NCBI GenBank assembly: GCA_016179765.1
Contig: JACPCL010000033.1
Coordinates: forward strand, 1-64,000
DNA length: 64,000 nucleotides
Direction: 5' to 3'
DNA from: Chloroflexota bacterium
Lineage (GTDB): Bacteria > Chloroflexota > Dehalococcoidia > Lucifugimonadales > JACPCL1
The translations under genes and the position numbers were made by a program. The notes beneath the pieces were generated by a model, which ran no database searches, was not told the DNA's origin, and saw nothing but the letters and a program-made list of their open reading frames with translations. This document shows positions 1 through 9,004 of this stretch, piece after piece; the stretch's first letter is position 1; each line of letters begins with the position of its first letter.

Positions 1-155
1 TCATCGGCGGTGGGCGTCTTCTGGCAGAATCTCTCCCAGGCCGTCCCTCATGGGCGGCAGGGGGATTACGCTACTCATCAGTACACCCAACCACCGACGT
101 CTGTAAACATACAAGGGGATATACATCCTTCCCATTAGGGAAGGATGCCAGTGGA

Positions 156-890
156 TTAGGTCAACCTTCGCAGCAGCGCCTCGGCGATGGTCATGTCCTC
201 TGGCGTCGTTACCTTGATGTTAGCATAGGAGCCGAGATAGAGGTGCACCGGATGGCCCGCCCGCTCCATGAGGGAGGCGTCGTCGGTGGCAGGCGTATCT
301 AGGAAGCGCCGATAGGCGCCCAGGAGAGCCTCGCGGGAGAACATCTGGGGCGTCTGCACGGCCCACAGCTTGCTCCTATCGGGCGTCTCCCGCACCGCCC
401 CACCGTCGCCGACAATCTTGATGGTGTCCTTAACCGGCACGGCGGCCACGGCGGAGCCGAAGCGCGCCGCCTCCTCTAGCCCGCGATTGATGACCTCCGG
501 CGTGACGCAGGGACGGGCGCCGTCGTGGACGGCTACCCAGGGCAGTGGAGGCACGCACTGGAGGCCGTTCCACACGGAGTCCTGCCTGCGTGGCCCGCCG
601 GGGCAGACGGCGCAAACCTTGGAGAAGGGGTGCTCTTTGACCAGGGCTCTGCCCCGCTCCAGGCTCTCTCTGCTCAGGACCAGGACGATGGCCTCTATCT
701 GGGGCGCGGCCTCAAAGGCGGCGAGGGTGTGGGCCAAGAGGGGCTTGCCCAGCAGGAGGGCAAAGAGCTTGTCCACACCCTCCATGCGGGCGCTCTGGCC
801 GGCGGCGACGATGACGGCGGCGGCGCAAACACTGGCTGTCCCCCCTTCCCACGTAGGGAAGGGGGGCAGGGGGTTAGGTCTCTCCCTCAT
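156..890 (-). CDS. ispD: 2-C-methyl-D-erythritol 4-phosphate cytidylyltransferase
   Basis: AAVIVAAGQSARMEGVDKLF nucleotide-binding loop, VHDGARPCV, TPQMF motifs; ATGA overlap with upstream gene. Confidence 0.93.
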   Translation of the reverse strand: MRERPNPLPPFPTWEGGTASVCAAAVIVAAGQSARMEGVDKLFALLLGKPLLAHTLAAFEAAPQIEAIVLVLSRESLERGRALVKEHPFSKVCAVCPGGPRRQDSVWNGLQCVPPLPWVAVHDGARPCVTPEVINRGLEEAARFGSAVAAVPVKDTIKIVGDGGAVRETPDRSKLWAVQTPQMFSREALLGAYRRFLDTPATDDASLMERAGHPVHLYLGSYANIKVTTPEDMTIAEALLRRLT

Positions 891-1930
891 CGGCCCTTGA
901 CCTGGGTGAAGATGAGGCGGCCGGCGGCGGTCTGGAGGACGCGAGTGACCGCCACGTCTACGGTGCTGCCCACGTAACGCCGGCCGTTCTCCACCACGAT
1001 CATAGTGCCGTCGTCCAGGAAGGCGACGCCCTGGCCCTGCTCCTTGCCCTCCTGGATGACGCGCACCTGGAGCTCCTCGCCGGGGATGACCAGGGATTTG
1101 ACGGCGTTGGCCAGCTCATTCACGTTCAGGACTGCGACGCCCTGGAGTTCGGCCACGCGGTTCAGGGTGTAGTCTGTGGTAACAATGGGCGCGCCAAGGC
1201 TCTTGGCTAGCATCACCAGCTTGGCGTCCACCTCCATGCCGTTCCACCGGTCCACATCCAGCACATGAACGGGGATGTCCGTCTCCTTCTGGAGCCTATT
1301 AAGGATTTCAAGGCCGCGCCGTCCCCGGTTGCGGCGGGTGGAGTCGCTGGAGTCTGCGATGTGGCGGAGCTCATCCAGCACGAAGCGTGGGACAATGAGG
1401 GCGCCTCCTAGAAAACCGGTCTGGCTGATGTCGGCGATGCGCCCATCTATGATGGCGCTGGTGTCCAGCACCACCTGCCCGCCGCCCCGCACCCGCGCCA
1501 TGGAGTGGCTACCCAATCGGGGCGCCAGGGCTGCCACGTCCTCTTCATGGCTGACCAGGAGGAGGACGCCTGCTGCACCCAGCAGGAGGCTCAATGCCAA
1601 AGGCAGCCACGTGCCGGGCCAGCCAGGGATGTCGCCCAAGGGCACGGAGAGAAGAGCGGCTACCACGAGACCAAGGATGAGTCCGATGATGGCGGCTACG
1701 ATGCGAGAGGGTGGCGCCCCCTGAAGCCCATGAAGGAGAGCCCGGCCTGGGGCGAGGAGCAGGAGCGGGGAGGCCAGGATGCCCAGGAGCGCCCCTACAC
1801 CTGCGCCTGCGAGGCCTCCGAGGGAGGGGGGCGCGGCGTCCCAGAAGGTAGCGGCAAGCGTCCCCACTCCCCAGCCTGCGCCGCCCAGGGCAACAGCGCC
1901 CAGTAACCTCACGTTAGGGTGCGAAACCAT
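887..1930 (-). CDS. PIN/TRAM domain membrane protein (YacL-like)
   Basis: N-terminal TM helices, PIN core VVLDTSAIIDGRIADI, TTDYTLNRVA, C-terminal TRAM-like GEELQVRVIQEGKEQGQGVAFLDDGTMIVVE. Confidence 0.9.
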   Translation of the reverse strand: MVSHPNVRLLGAVALGGAGWGVGTLAATFWDAAPPSLGGLAGAGVGALLGILASPLLLLAPGRALLHGLQGAPPSRIVAAIIGLILGLVVAALLSVPLGDIPGWPGTWLPLALSLLLGAAGVLLLVSHEEDVAALAPRLGSHSMARVRGGGQVVLDTSAIIDGRIADISQTGFLGGALIVPRFVLDELRHIADSSDSTRRNRGRRGLEILNRLQKETDIPVHVLDVDRWNGMEVDAKLVMLAKSLGAPIVTTDYTLNRVAELQGVAVLNVNELANAVKSLVIPGEELQVRVIQEGKEQGQGVAFLDDGTMIVVENGRRYVGSTVDVAVTRVLQTAAGRLIFTQVKGR

Positions 1931-2111
1931 AGGCCCTCCTCCTCCGCACTCCCCCGCGGCGTGTAGGCGAAGTGTTGAGTAGTTCTTCTATTCGGCTGCT
2001 CCTGAGAAGCGATCCCGGCGCTGTTCTCAATGGCAAAGGATTCTCCGTGGGGAACCCCCGGTGCCTCTGTCCCATCGTATCAAAGGGGTATGAATCTGTC
2101 AAAAGCTGGGG

Positions 2112-2714
2112 TTACTTTTCCAGGAAAAAGAGGTCGTAGCCCAGGGAGCAGGCCATAGCCACGCCTATGGAGCGCAGGGTCTTGCCAAGAAGGGTGACGG
2201 CAAAAAACCGCCAGAAGGGCATGTGCAACGCGCCTGCGATCAGGCCCACCACGTCAAAGAAAGGGTTGGGCACCAGGGCAAAGAGCAGGACCACGATCCA
2301 GCCACGGCGCTCTACCCAGGGACGAATGCGCGCGTAGAGGGCGTTCCTCTGGGCCAGGCCCCTGCCACTGAACCCGGCCATGTAGCCGGTGACCTCTCCC
2401 AGGGCCTGCCCCAGGCCGCCAACAACGCCTACAAGGGGGGGATTGAGCAGCGCGCCGCCAGAGCAAACGGCCAGGATGGCGGGCACGGGCAGGATGACCG
2501 AGGCGTTGCCCAGAAGGGATATGAGGAAGATGGCCGGATAGCCCGCCCCTTTGAGATGCTCCAGGTTGCTCTGGTACACCACGGCCAGGGCAGAAACGGC
2601 CACCACGGCCGTCAGGGCTAGAAGTCGCAGGTACAGCGTAGGAACCCGCCAGCGTATCTTCTCTCTTAATCTCAGCACTCTTTGGACAAGGGAGCCCTTG
2701 GGCTGCGGCGTCAT
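2112..2714 (-). CDS. VTT/SNARE-associated (DedA-like) membrane protein
   Basis: Hydrophobic; VPAILAVCSGGALLNPPLVGVVGGLGQALGEVTGYMAG pattern typical of VTT domain. Confidence 0.75.
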   Translation of the reverse strand: MTPQPKGSLVQRVLRLREKIRWRVPTLYLRLLALTAVVAVSALAVVYQSNLEHLKGAGYPAIFLISLLGNASVILPVPAILAVCSGGALLNPPLVGVVGGLGQALGEVTGYMAGFSGRGLAQRNALYARIRPWVERRGWIVVLLFALVPNPFFDVVGLIAGALHMPFWRFFAVTLLGKTLRSIGVAMACSLGYDLFFLEK

Positions 2715-3607
2715 CGGACGGGACGCTCCCGTCCCTCAGAGCTGGCCTGGCGCAGCGAGGCGGAGCTGGAAGAGACCTGCTCTAGAAAATGGGACACCCG
2801 CTGGTTGAACTCCGCAGTCTTCTCTATCTGTGGAAGGTGGCCGCACTCCGGGAGGACGTAGACCAGGGTATCGGGGCGCGCCTCCCTGGCCCGGTAGGCG
2901 TGGGCCACGGGGATGATGCGGTCATCCTCTCCCCACACCAGCAGGACTGGACAGGAGAGGCGCCGGAAGCCTTCCATCTGCACCAGAGAAGGTCTGAGGC
3001 CGCCCAGGGCTACGCCGTGACGAAGGGCGCTGAGGACGACGCCTCGCACGCCGGGGGCGGAGGCCATGCGATGGATCTCGGCGGCTATTTCAGGGTCAAG
3101 CGTCTCCGGGCGATAGACGAGGCTGGGCAGGAGACCTGGGCCGAACCGCATCTCCATCGCCGCCAGGAGAGGGCCAATTACCGGCACGGAGGCCCATCGC
3201 ATGGCTCTGGCAAGCTCCCGGCCCAGGCCGGCAGGGCTGGCCAGGGCCAGAGCAGCCACGCGGTCCGGATGGCGGGCGGCGGTCGCCAGGGCCAGCAGGC
3301 CTCCCAGGGAGTTGCCCACAAGGATGGCCCGGGGCAGTCCCACGCTGTCCATGAAGGCGGTGGTGAACCGTACCCCAAAGTCCAGCGTGTAGGGCACGCG
3401 GGGTCTGGCTGAATCGCCGTGGCCTGGCAGGTCAGGGGCGTAGACGGTGCCCAGGCTAGCCAGGCTGGGCACGTTCAGTCGCCAGATGGCGTGCGATGCG
3501 CCCAGGCCGTGAATCAGGAGCACGGGGGGGCCGCTCCCTGCTACGGTGTAGCTGGTAGTACCGATGCCCGGAAGACGGACCTGATGGAGCTTGAAAGCGG
3601 CCTGCAT
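2711..3607 (-). CDS. alpha/beta hydrolase
   Basis: LLIHGLGASHAIW, GNSLGG nucleophile elbow, WGEDDRIIP, CGHLPQIEK. Confidence 0.9.
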   Translation of the reverse strand: MQAAFKLHQVRLPGIGTTSYTVAGSGPPVLLIHGLGASHAIWRLNVPSLASLGTVYAPDLPGHGDSARPRVPYTLDFGVRFTTAFMDSVGLPRAILVGNSLGGLLALATAARHPDRVAALALASPAGLGRELARAMRWASVPVIGPLLAAMEMRFGPGLLPSLVYRPETLDPEIAAEIHRMASAPGVRGVVLSALRHGVALGGLRPSLVQMEGFRRLSCPVLLVWGEDDRIIPVAHAYRAREARPDTLVYVLPECGHLPQIEKTAEFNQRVSHFLEQVSSSSASLRQASSEGRERPVR

Positions 3608-3747
3608 ACTGGGCTGAGACGTTGGGGCGTCGCCTTAAAAGTCGCCCTCAGCTTTCTCCAGAATACCCGTAGAGTATAGCAGACCCCCTGCCATTGCCTG
3701 CCCACCCTTTTGCCGCTAAGATACAACCTCAGGAGGTGGCCCTGTCT

Positions 3748-4407
3748 ATGTTCATTGACATGCACTGCCACTCCGTGTCCTCGGATGACTCACGGGCCAC
3801 GGTGGAGCAGTACCTGAAATGGGTGCAGGTGCTGCGCAAGCGGGGACACCGGGTGGATGGCATCGTGCTGACGGAGCACCGCAAGTTTGACGCCGGGCAT
3901 GACTACTCCTCCCTGGCCAGCCAGTACGGCGTGGTAGTCCTGAAAGGCTCTGAGTTGGACACCCGTTATGGCCACTTCCTGGTCTACGGCGTCACTGACC
4001 GGCTGCTGAGGGCCGTCAACTTCGCGGACGTGGCGATGGACGCGGTGGAGCTGGTGCGTTATGCCAGGGAATGCGGGGCCATCGCCGTGCCAGCCCATCC
4101 GGGCCGCTTCGGCATTGGCTTTATAGAGTACATTGACGGTGGCCCGGACTTCAGCGGCGTGGAGATTGTGGAGTACCTTAACGGCGGCAGCCGCCGAGGT
4201 GAGAATGAGCGGGGCCAGGAACTGGCCGACCAGCGCAAGCTCCTGGGCATCGGCGGCAGCGATGCCCACTTCGTCAGCGCCATTGCTACGTGCATGACGG
4301 AGTTCCCCAGGGCTATCCACAGCGAAGGGGAGCTGGTAGAGGGCCTCTACGCCGGGCAGTTCCGCCCCGTCCGCCTGGAGGAGACCAACCACCAATCCCC
4401 TGGTTGA
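3748..4407 (+). CDS. PHP domain metal-dependent phosphoesterase
   Basis: MFIDMHCHSVSSDD, VLTEHRKFD, HPGRFG, GGSDAHF; AGGAGG upstream of ATG 3748. Confidence 0.85.
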   Translation: MFIDMHCHSVSSDDSRATVEQYLKWVQVLRKRGHRVDGIVLTEHRKFDAGHDYSSLASQYGVVVLKGSELDTRYGHFLVYGVTDRLLRAVNFADVAMDAVELVRYARECGAIAVPAHPGRFGIGFIEYIDGGPDFSGVEIVEYLNGGSRRGENERGQELADQRKLLGIGGSDAHFVSAIATCMTEFPRAIHSEGELVEGLYAGQFRPVRLEETNHQSPG

Positions 4408-4437
4408 GGCCAGAGGCCCCCAACCCCAGGAGCATTG

Positions 4438-4619
4438 AGAGCTTGTGAAGCAATGGTCTGCCGTGGCAATTGGGACAGCAACTGTCATTCTAGAGCCAAG
4501 TGGTCAAGCGACCTTAGCTTTCTATGGCGCTCCGCTTCGCGAAGAATCTCTCACCGCTGTCGCCTTCCCGAGGGCCGCGGCAGCGGCCCGTCGCTTGCTA
4601 ACGTTTTTTCACAAGCTCT
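4438..4619. mobile_element. Candidate MITE-like element with 12-bp perfect terminal inverted repeats (AGAGCTTGTGAA / TTCACAAGCTCT)
   Basis: Perfect 12-bp inverted repeats ~182 bp apart in an intergenic gap, no conserved ORF inside. Confidence 0.5.
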
Positions 4620-4639
4620 GAGCGTAGCAGGAGGATACC

Positions 4640-5095
4640 GTGGCGACTGAGCAACAGCTAGACTTTGACCGCAGCCAGCTTGGGGTGGAGTACCCCGCCG
4701 GCGCCTTCCAGGTGCGCAAAGAGGATATCCTGCGCTACTGCAAGGCCATCGCCGAGCGGGCGCCGGTACACACGGATGAGGAGGCCGCCAGAGCCGCCGG
4801 CCATCCGAGCCTTCTGGCGCCTCCCACCTTCTGCGCCATGTTCGTGCGGGCCATGGGCCGGCCGGACATACGCCTCACCTTTGGCCGCACCAGCTTCCAC
4901 GCCGGCGAGGCCCTGGAGGCCCACGCCCCCATCTATGCAGGCGATACGCTGAGCGCCGCCACCAGACTGAAAGAGGTGTACGCCAAAACGGGGCGTTCCG
5001 GCACGATGGCCTTCATCGTGTGGGAGACCAGCTTCACCAACCAGCATGGGGAGCTGGTAGCCAGCGTCCAGGAGTCCTTCGTACGAAGGGATTGA
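4640..5095 (+). CDS. MaoC-like dehydratase, FAS1-type N-terminal dehydratase subunit
   Basis: Hot-dog fold pattern; GTG start preceded by AGGAGG; followed by second MaoC gene. Confidence 0.75.
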   Translation: MATEQQLDFDRSQLGVEYPAGAFQVRKEDILRYCKAIAERAPVHTDEEAARAAGHPSLLAPPTFCAMFVRAMGRPDIRLTFGRTSFHAGEALEAHAPIYAGDTLSAATRLKEVYAKTGRSGTMAFIVWETSFTNQHGELVASVQESFVRRD

Positions 5096-5106
5096 GAGGA
5101 GCCGGT

Positions 5107-5532
5107 ATGCCCCGCTACTTTGACGACGTAGAGATGGGAGAGGAGCTCGGTCCCCTTGAGACAACGGCCACGGACGCCTCTGTGCGGGAGTTTTGCGAGG
5201 TGTGGGGCACGGGGAGCGCCAACCGCTTCACCGACCATGAAGCGGCCCGCAAGGAGGGCCTGACGGGGGCCATCGTCCCCGGCATCATGAGTATGGCCTT
5301 GCTGTCGCAACTGCTCACCCAGTGGGCCGATGGTGGCTCTGTCAAGAAGCTGGACGTGGTGTTCCGGCAGCTTGTGCCGCACAACATACCCCTGCGCATC
5401 GTGGGCGTGGTCACCGATAAGAACCAGGTAGCGGGAGAAAACCTGGTGGAGTGTGATGTCTACCTGGAGACCGGCCAGGGTGACCGCATGGTGGGCGGCA
5501 AGGCGACCCTGTCCCTCCCCAGGAAGGAATGA
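5107..5532 (+). CDS. MaoC-like dehydratase domain protein
   Basis: NRFTDHEAARKEGLTGAIVPGIMSMALLSQLLTQWA MaoC-type motif; ATG 5107. Confidence 0.8.
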   Translation: MPRYFDDVEMGEELGPLETTATDASVREFCEVWGTGSANRFTDHEAARKEGLTGAIVPGIMSMALLSQLLTQWADGGSVKKLDVVFRQLVPHNIPLRIVGVVTDKNQVAGENLVECDVYLETGQGDRMVGGKATLSLPRKE

Positions 5533-5579
5533 AGGTAAAGATGGGTGTTGCGGCTAGCCGCAACACCCATCTTTACCTT
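5532..5579. terminator. Perfect 48-bp palindrome between convergent genes (bidirectional terminator-like)
   Basis: AAGGTAAAGATGGGTGTTGCGGCT|AGCCGCAACACCCATCTTTACCTT. Confidence 0.6.
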
Positions 5580-5681
5580 CTCGCTCTCCCCTTTCCCGAT
5601 GCGGGACGCTGCTCCCAGAGTCCATAACCTCTCCCCCTGCGGTCTCCCTCTCCCATAGGGAGAGGGAGACGATGATCTGAA

Positions 5682-5720
5682 GAATCGGTGTGATGCGCCA
5701 ACGGCGCATCACATCGATTC
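5682..5720. terminator. Hairpin with 3-nt loop, core GTGATGCGCC-AAC-GGCGCATCAC
   Basis: ~18-bp inverted repeat; same core recurs at 19486-19524. Confidence 0.5.
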
Positions 5721-5732
5721 AAACCTATCTTC

Positions 5733-5774
5733 TCCCCCTTCCCCCAGGGGAAGGGGGAGCCAGAGGGGGTTAGG
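5733..5774. repeat. R1 dispersed palindromic repeat (CCCTTCCC..GGGAAGGGG..AGGGGGTTAGG)
   Basis: Shares consensus with copies at ~127, 840, 45745, 48363, 57811, 63301. Confidence 0.8.
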
Positions 5775-5930
5775 TTATCTGGTTGAACACCTGCAGGAGA
5801 AGGGAACGTTTGAACCTGGGGGTATCCCCCAGGCCTCCTGTGGAAACCTCGGTCCCCACACCTTCCTCTCTTTTGATTCAAAGCCCAGCATCGGGAGAGG
5901 GAGATAGAGGGGATGAGGTCAGTTCAGGGG

Positions 5931-7274
5931 CTAGGGCGGCAGCGGGGCTGCACAGGTGAGCCAGGCGGAGCGCTCCCGTATGGCCCGCTGGAGTTGGGCG
6001 TGGGCCAAGAGGCGTCCCTGGTTGGCGGCGGACAAGCTACTGTTGGCGGCGGCGGCGCTGCCCTGGGCCAGAAGCTCCATAGCCCGCTGCATGGTCTGCA
6101 CACTAGCGAACAGGGTCTCCTTGATGGGGCCGGCGTCCCCCGGCGCCACAGTGTCTGCCACATCCACCGAAAGCTGCGCCCACCGCTGTCCGAACCGGAG
6201 GAACTCCTGGGTGTCCTGGACCGGGTTCTGGCGATTTGATCGTTCCAGGAACTGGTTCCAGTCCCGTGTCAGGTCCGCCTCCGCCGCCTCCTGAGAGGTC
6301 AGGCGGCAGAGAGCATCGCCAACCTGCTCTGCCGGGCTTACGTTCGCCAAGACGTGCTGCATGAAGGCCTGCCACACCTCCTGGGCTGGCCTGCTCAGGA
6401 CCGTTTCAAAGGTTGCCAAAGACTCATCAGGGGCTTTGGCGTACCCGGCCACCAGTTGGGACAACACCTGGCTGCCGTAGGCTGCGGCTACGTACTCCAC
6501 CATTTGCCATCCCTCCGCATAGGCCAGGTCCAGTGTGGTGTAATCGGGCGGTGAATCCCACGGAAAGGCGTCTAGCTCCTGGGGCATGAGCAGCCTCCCC
6601 TGTTCCGCAGCTTGGCGCACCTTGAGCCTTGCCTGTAACGTCCTGGCATCGGTTTCATCTGTGCCTATCAGGAGGTCCACCCGCACAGCCACGTACTCCG
6701 CCACCCCCTCCCCGAGCCATTGAGGGAGGGCCGGGGCTGCAATGTGGGTCAGCTCGTGGGCGGTGTTGTGGACCAGCCCCTTGGCCTGGGCGTTGATGTA
6801 GACCCGGGCGTCCAGGGCGCGGCCTTCGGCTAGACCGTAGACGGCGAACCCCGCCAGCCAGGAGGGGTGCTGGAACTGGTTTTGGCCGGCAAAGAGATTG
6901 AAGGGGCTTTCCCAGGTGACAAAGAGGTCTATGGGCGGCAACTCAGCGACCCCCAGCTCCTGGCTCTGCACCTGCTGAGTGGCCATGAAGGTGTCCTTGA
7001 CCTGCTGGACCGTGGGGTAGTCTACCCAGGGCTCGTAGAGGAGGGAGGCGCCATTCAGGGCCTCTTTTAGATACAGCCGCCCCTCCTTGATCGCGGCGCT
7101 GACGTGGGGAGCAACGGGTTGCTGGACCTGGGGCGTAGGGGCCGCCGTGGCAAGGGGGGTCGCGCCCCTGCCCACCAGCCAGTCGCTCACGTCCTGACAT
7201 GCGCCGGTGGCCAGGGAAGTCAGCAGCATCAGGGCAAGGGGAAGGAGGCGGTTGGGGAAGGTGTGCAGGAGCAT
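5931..7274 (-). CDS. Putative lipoprotein gluzincin metallopeptidase (peptidase MA-like)
   Basis: Lipobox-like LLPLALMLLTSLATGAC; AHELTHIAAPALPQWLGEGVAEYVA (HExxH + downstream E). Confidence 0.7.
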   Translation of the reverse strand: MLLHTFPNRLLPLALMLLTSLATGACQDVSDWLVGRGATPLATAAPTPQVQQPVAPHVSAAIKEGRLYLKEALNGASLLYEPWVDYPTVQQVKDTFMATQQVQSQELGVAELPPIDLFVTWESPFNLFAGQNQFQHPSWLAGFAVYGLAEGRALDARVYINAQAKGLVHNTAHELTHIAAPALPQWLGEGVAEYVAVRVDLLIGTDETDARTLQARLKVRQAAEQGRLLMPQELDAFPWDSPPDYTTLDLAYAEGWQMVEYVAAAYGSQVLSQLVAGYAKAPDESLATFETVLSRPAQEVWQAFMQHVLANVSPAEQVGDALCRLTSQEAAEADLTRDWNQFLERSNRQNPVQDTQEFLRFGQRWAQLSVDVADTVAPGDAGPIKETLFASVQTMQRAMELLAQGSAAAANSSLSAANQGRLLAHAQLQRAIRERSAWLTCAAPLPP

Positions 7275-7382
7275 ATAGCTAAGGAACTCTCTCAAAAACC
7301 TTGGCAGCACCGTCCCCATTCGGCTCCCCAGTTTGCTTCGTTCAGGGCAAGCTCTGAGGAGGGGCCATGATGCCCCAGCCTT

Positions 7383-7549
7383 ATGGTTATTGGCCAAATA
7401 CTTTTGCTTCCGCAAGCAGGAGTCAACCCCCTATCCCTGCCTTCCCCCGCAAGGGGGGAAGGTGGCTTCCTCCCCCTTGACGGGGGAGGATTGAGGTAGG
7501 GGTGAAACGGTCCGCTACTTGCAAGATAAGTTGTCTTGTTAGTGACCAT
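7383..7549. mobile_element. MITE family A copy 1 (ATGGT...GACCAT)
   Basis: 167 bp, inverted termini, internal CCCCCTATCC..TTCCCCCGCAAGGGGGGAAGG and CCTCCCCCTTGACGGGGGAGGA shared with 46754-46923. Confidence 0.8.
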
Positions 7550-7602
7550 CAGGCTGGGGTAAATGCAGCCATTGTAGACGGTTTCTAAGGAAGTGCAATG
7601 GC

Positions 7603-8514
7603 TTACCCTAGCAGGAACTCAAGGGCCGCCTTCTGGGCGTGCAGGCGGTTCTCCGCCTGGTCAAAGACGACGGATTGGGGGTGCTCCAGCATCCCCACGC
7701 TGATCTCCTCGCCGCCATGGGCGGGCAGGTCGTGCAGGAAGATGGCGTCTGGGTTGGCCAGGCGCATCAGGTCCGGGTTCACCTGGTAGCCCTGGAAGGC
7801 CTTCCGGCGCGCCGCCAGCTCCGCCTCGTCGCCCATGCTCGCCCAGACGTCGGTGTACACCACATCGGCGCCGGCGGCGGCCTCCTGGGGCCGGCGCACC
7901 TGACGGATGGAGCTTTCCGTGGCGGAGGCGATGCGCCAGGCCTCGGCGATGAGGGACTGGGGGAGCTCATACCCCTTGGGCGATGCGATGACGAAGTTTG
8001 CGCCCACGGAGACCGCCCCCAGGGCCAGGCTGGCGGAGACGTTGTTGCCATCGCCGATGAAGGCGATAGTCACGCCTTCCAAGCGGCCCTTGTGTTCCCG
8101 AACGGTGAGGAGGTCGGCCAGGACCTGGCAAGGGTGCTCGGCGTCCGACAGGGCGTTGATGACGGGCACCGTGCCGTGCTTCGCCAGCTCCTCCAGCACC
8201 TGATGGGAGAAGACGCGGGCGACCACGGCGTCCACATAGCGGGAGAGGACGCGGACGACGTCGGCCACCGGCTCGCGGCCCCCCAGCCCCACCTCCTCCC
8301 GGCCCAGGTAGAGGGCGTGGCCGCCAAGCTGCTGGATGCCCACGTCAAAGCTGACTTTGGTCCGCAGAGAGGGCTTCTCAAAGAGCATGGCGACGCTTTT
8401 GCCCGCCAGGGGTTTCCCGTGGCCGTCCTGCTTCATGGCCATGGCCCGCTGGATGACTACCCCCACCTCTTCAGGGGTGAGGTCGGTAATGGATATCAGA
8501 TGCCTTCGCTTCAA
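7603..8514 (-). CDS. argF: Ornithine carbamoyltransferase
   Basis: FEKPSLRTKVSFDVG, HPCQVLADL, FLHDLPAHGGEE motifs; TTG start likely. Confidence 0.93.
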   Translation of the reverse strand: MKRRHLISITDLTPEEVGVVIQRAMAMKQDGHGKPLAGKSVAMLFEKPSLRTKVSFDVGIQQLGGHALYLGREEVGLGGREPVADVVRVLSRYVDAVVARVFSHQVLEELAKHGTVPVINALSDAEHPCQVLADLLTVREHKGRLEGVTIAFIGDGNNVSASLALGAVSVGANFVIASPKGYELPQSLIAEAWRIASATESSIRQVRRPQEAAAGADVVYTDVWASMGDEAELAARRKAFQGYQVNPDLMRLANPDAIFLHDLPAHGGEEISVGMLEHPQSVVFDQAENRLHAQKAALEFLLG

Positions 8515-8622
8515 CCTGCGCCTCCAAAGCCACAGTATAGCATAGCGGGCTTCCCCTCTTGACCTGGGCCTCTGCCCGTGATGTAATCCCCTCGCTAATT
8601 CAAGCGCATAAGGAGGACGACC

Positions 8623-8964
8623 ATGACGGTGCAACGTTGCCTACTAGAGATGGGGTGGGGGGCTGACCTGCACGGTGGTGACTATACCAAGGCGGCCCAG
8701 CGGGCGGTACAGAATGCCCTTCAGCACGTGAGCCTGGGGTTTACCGCACCCCTGGGCAAGAGCGCGACAGACCTGATCCTGGACGTGACCATAGGGGTGT
8801 CCGAGCCGAACAAGGTGAACAAGCAGGCGGTGGCGGACATGTTCCCCTATGGACGCCAGAAGAATATCAAAGTGGTCAAAGGCGGCCTGGATATACCCGG
8901 CGGCCGGGGCGACGACTTCTGCGCCGTCGCCAACGCCGCCATTGTCCTGAGCCTGGACGTGTGA
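8623..8964 (+). CDS. Lin0512-family conserved hypothetical protein
   Basis: MGWGADLHGGDYTKAAQRAVQNAL ... pattern resembles the Lin0512 family. Confidence 0.65.
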   Translation: MTVQRCLLEMGWGADLHGGDYTKAAQRAVQNALQHVSLGFTAPLGKSATDLILDVTIGVSEPNKVNKQAVADMFPYGRQKNIKVVKGGLDIPGGRGDDFCAVANAAIVLSLDV

Positions 8965-9004
8965 GGGACGGGCGTAGGGACATACGGGCATAGGGAGCAA
9001 GCAG

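Noticed and set aside
3790-4488. 232-aa antisense ORF opposite the PHP gene
   Set aside because: Typical antisense shadow in high-GC DNA; no recognised motifs and no RBS.
4438-4619. Rex operator (TTGTGAA-n6-TTCACAA)
   Set aside because: The half-sites are ~160 bp apart, not 6 bp; better explained as terminal inverted repeats.
5573-5881. 102-aa minus ORF (GSPFPWGKGEKIG...)
   Set aside because: Composed almost entirely of R1-type repeats and hairpins in a convergent intergenic region.
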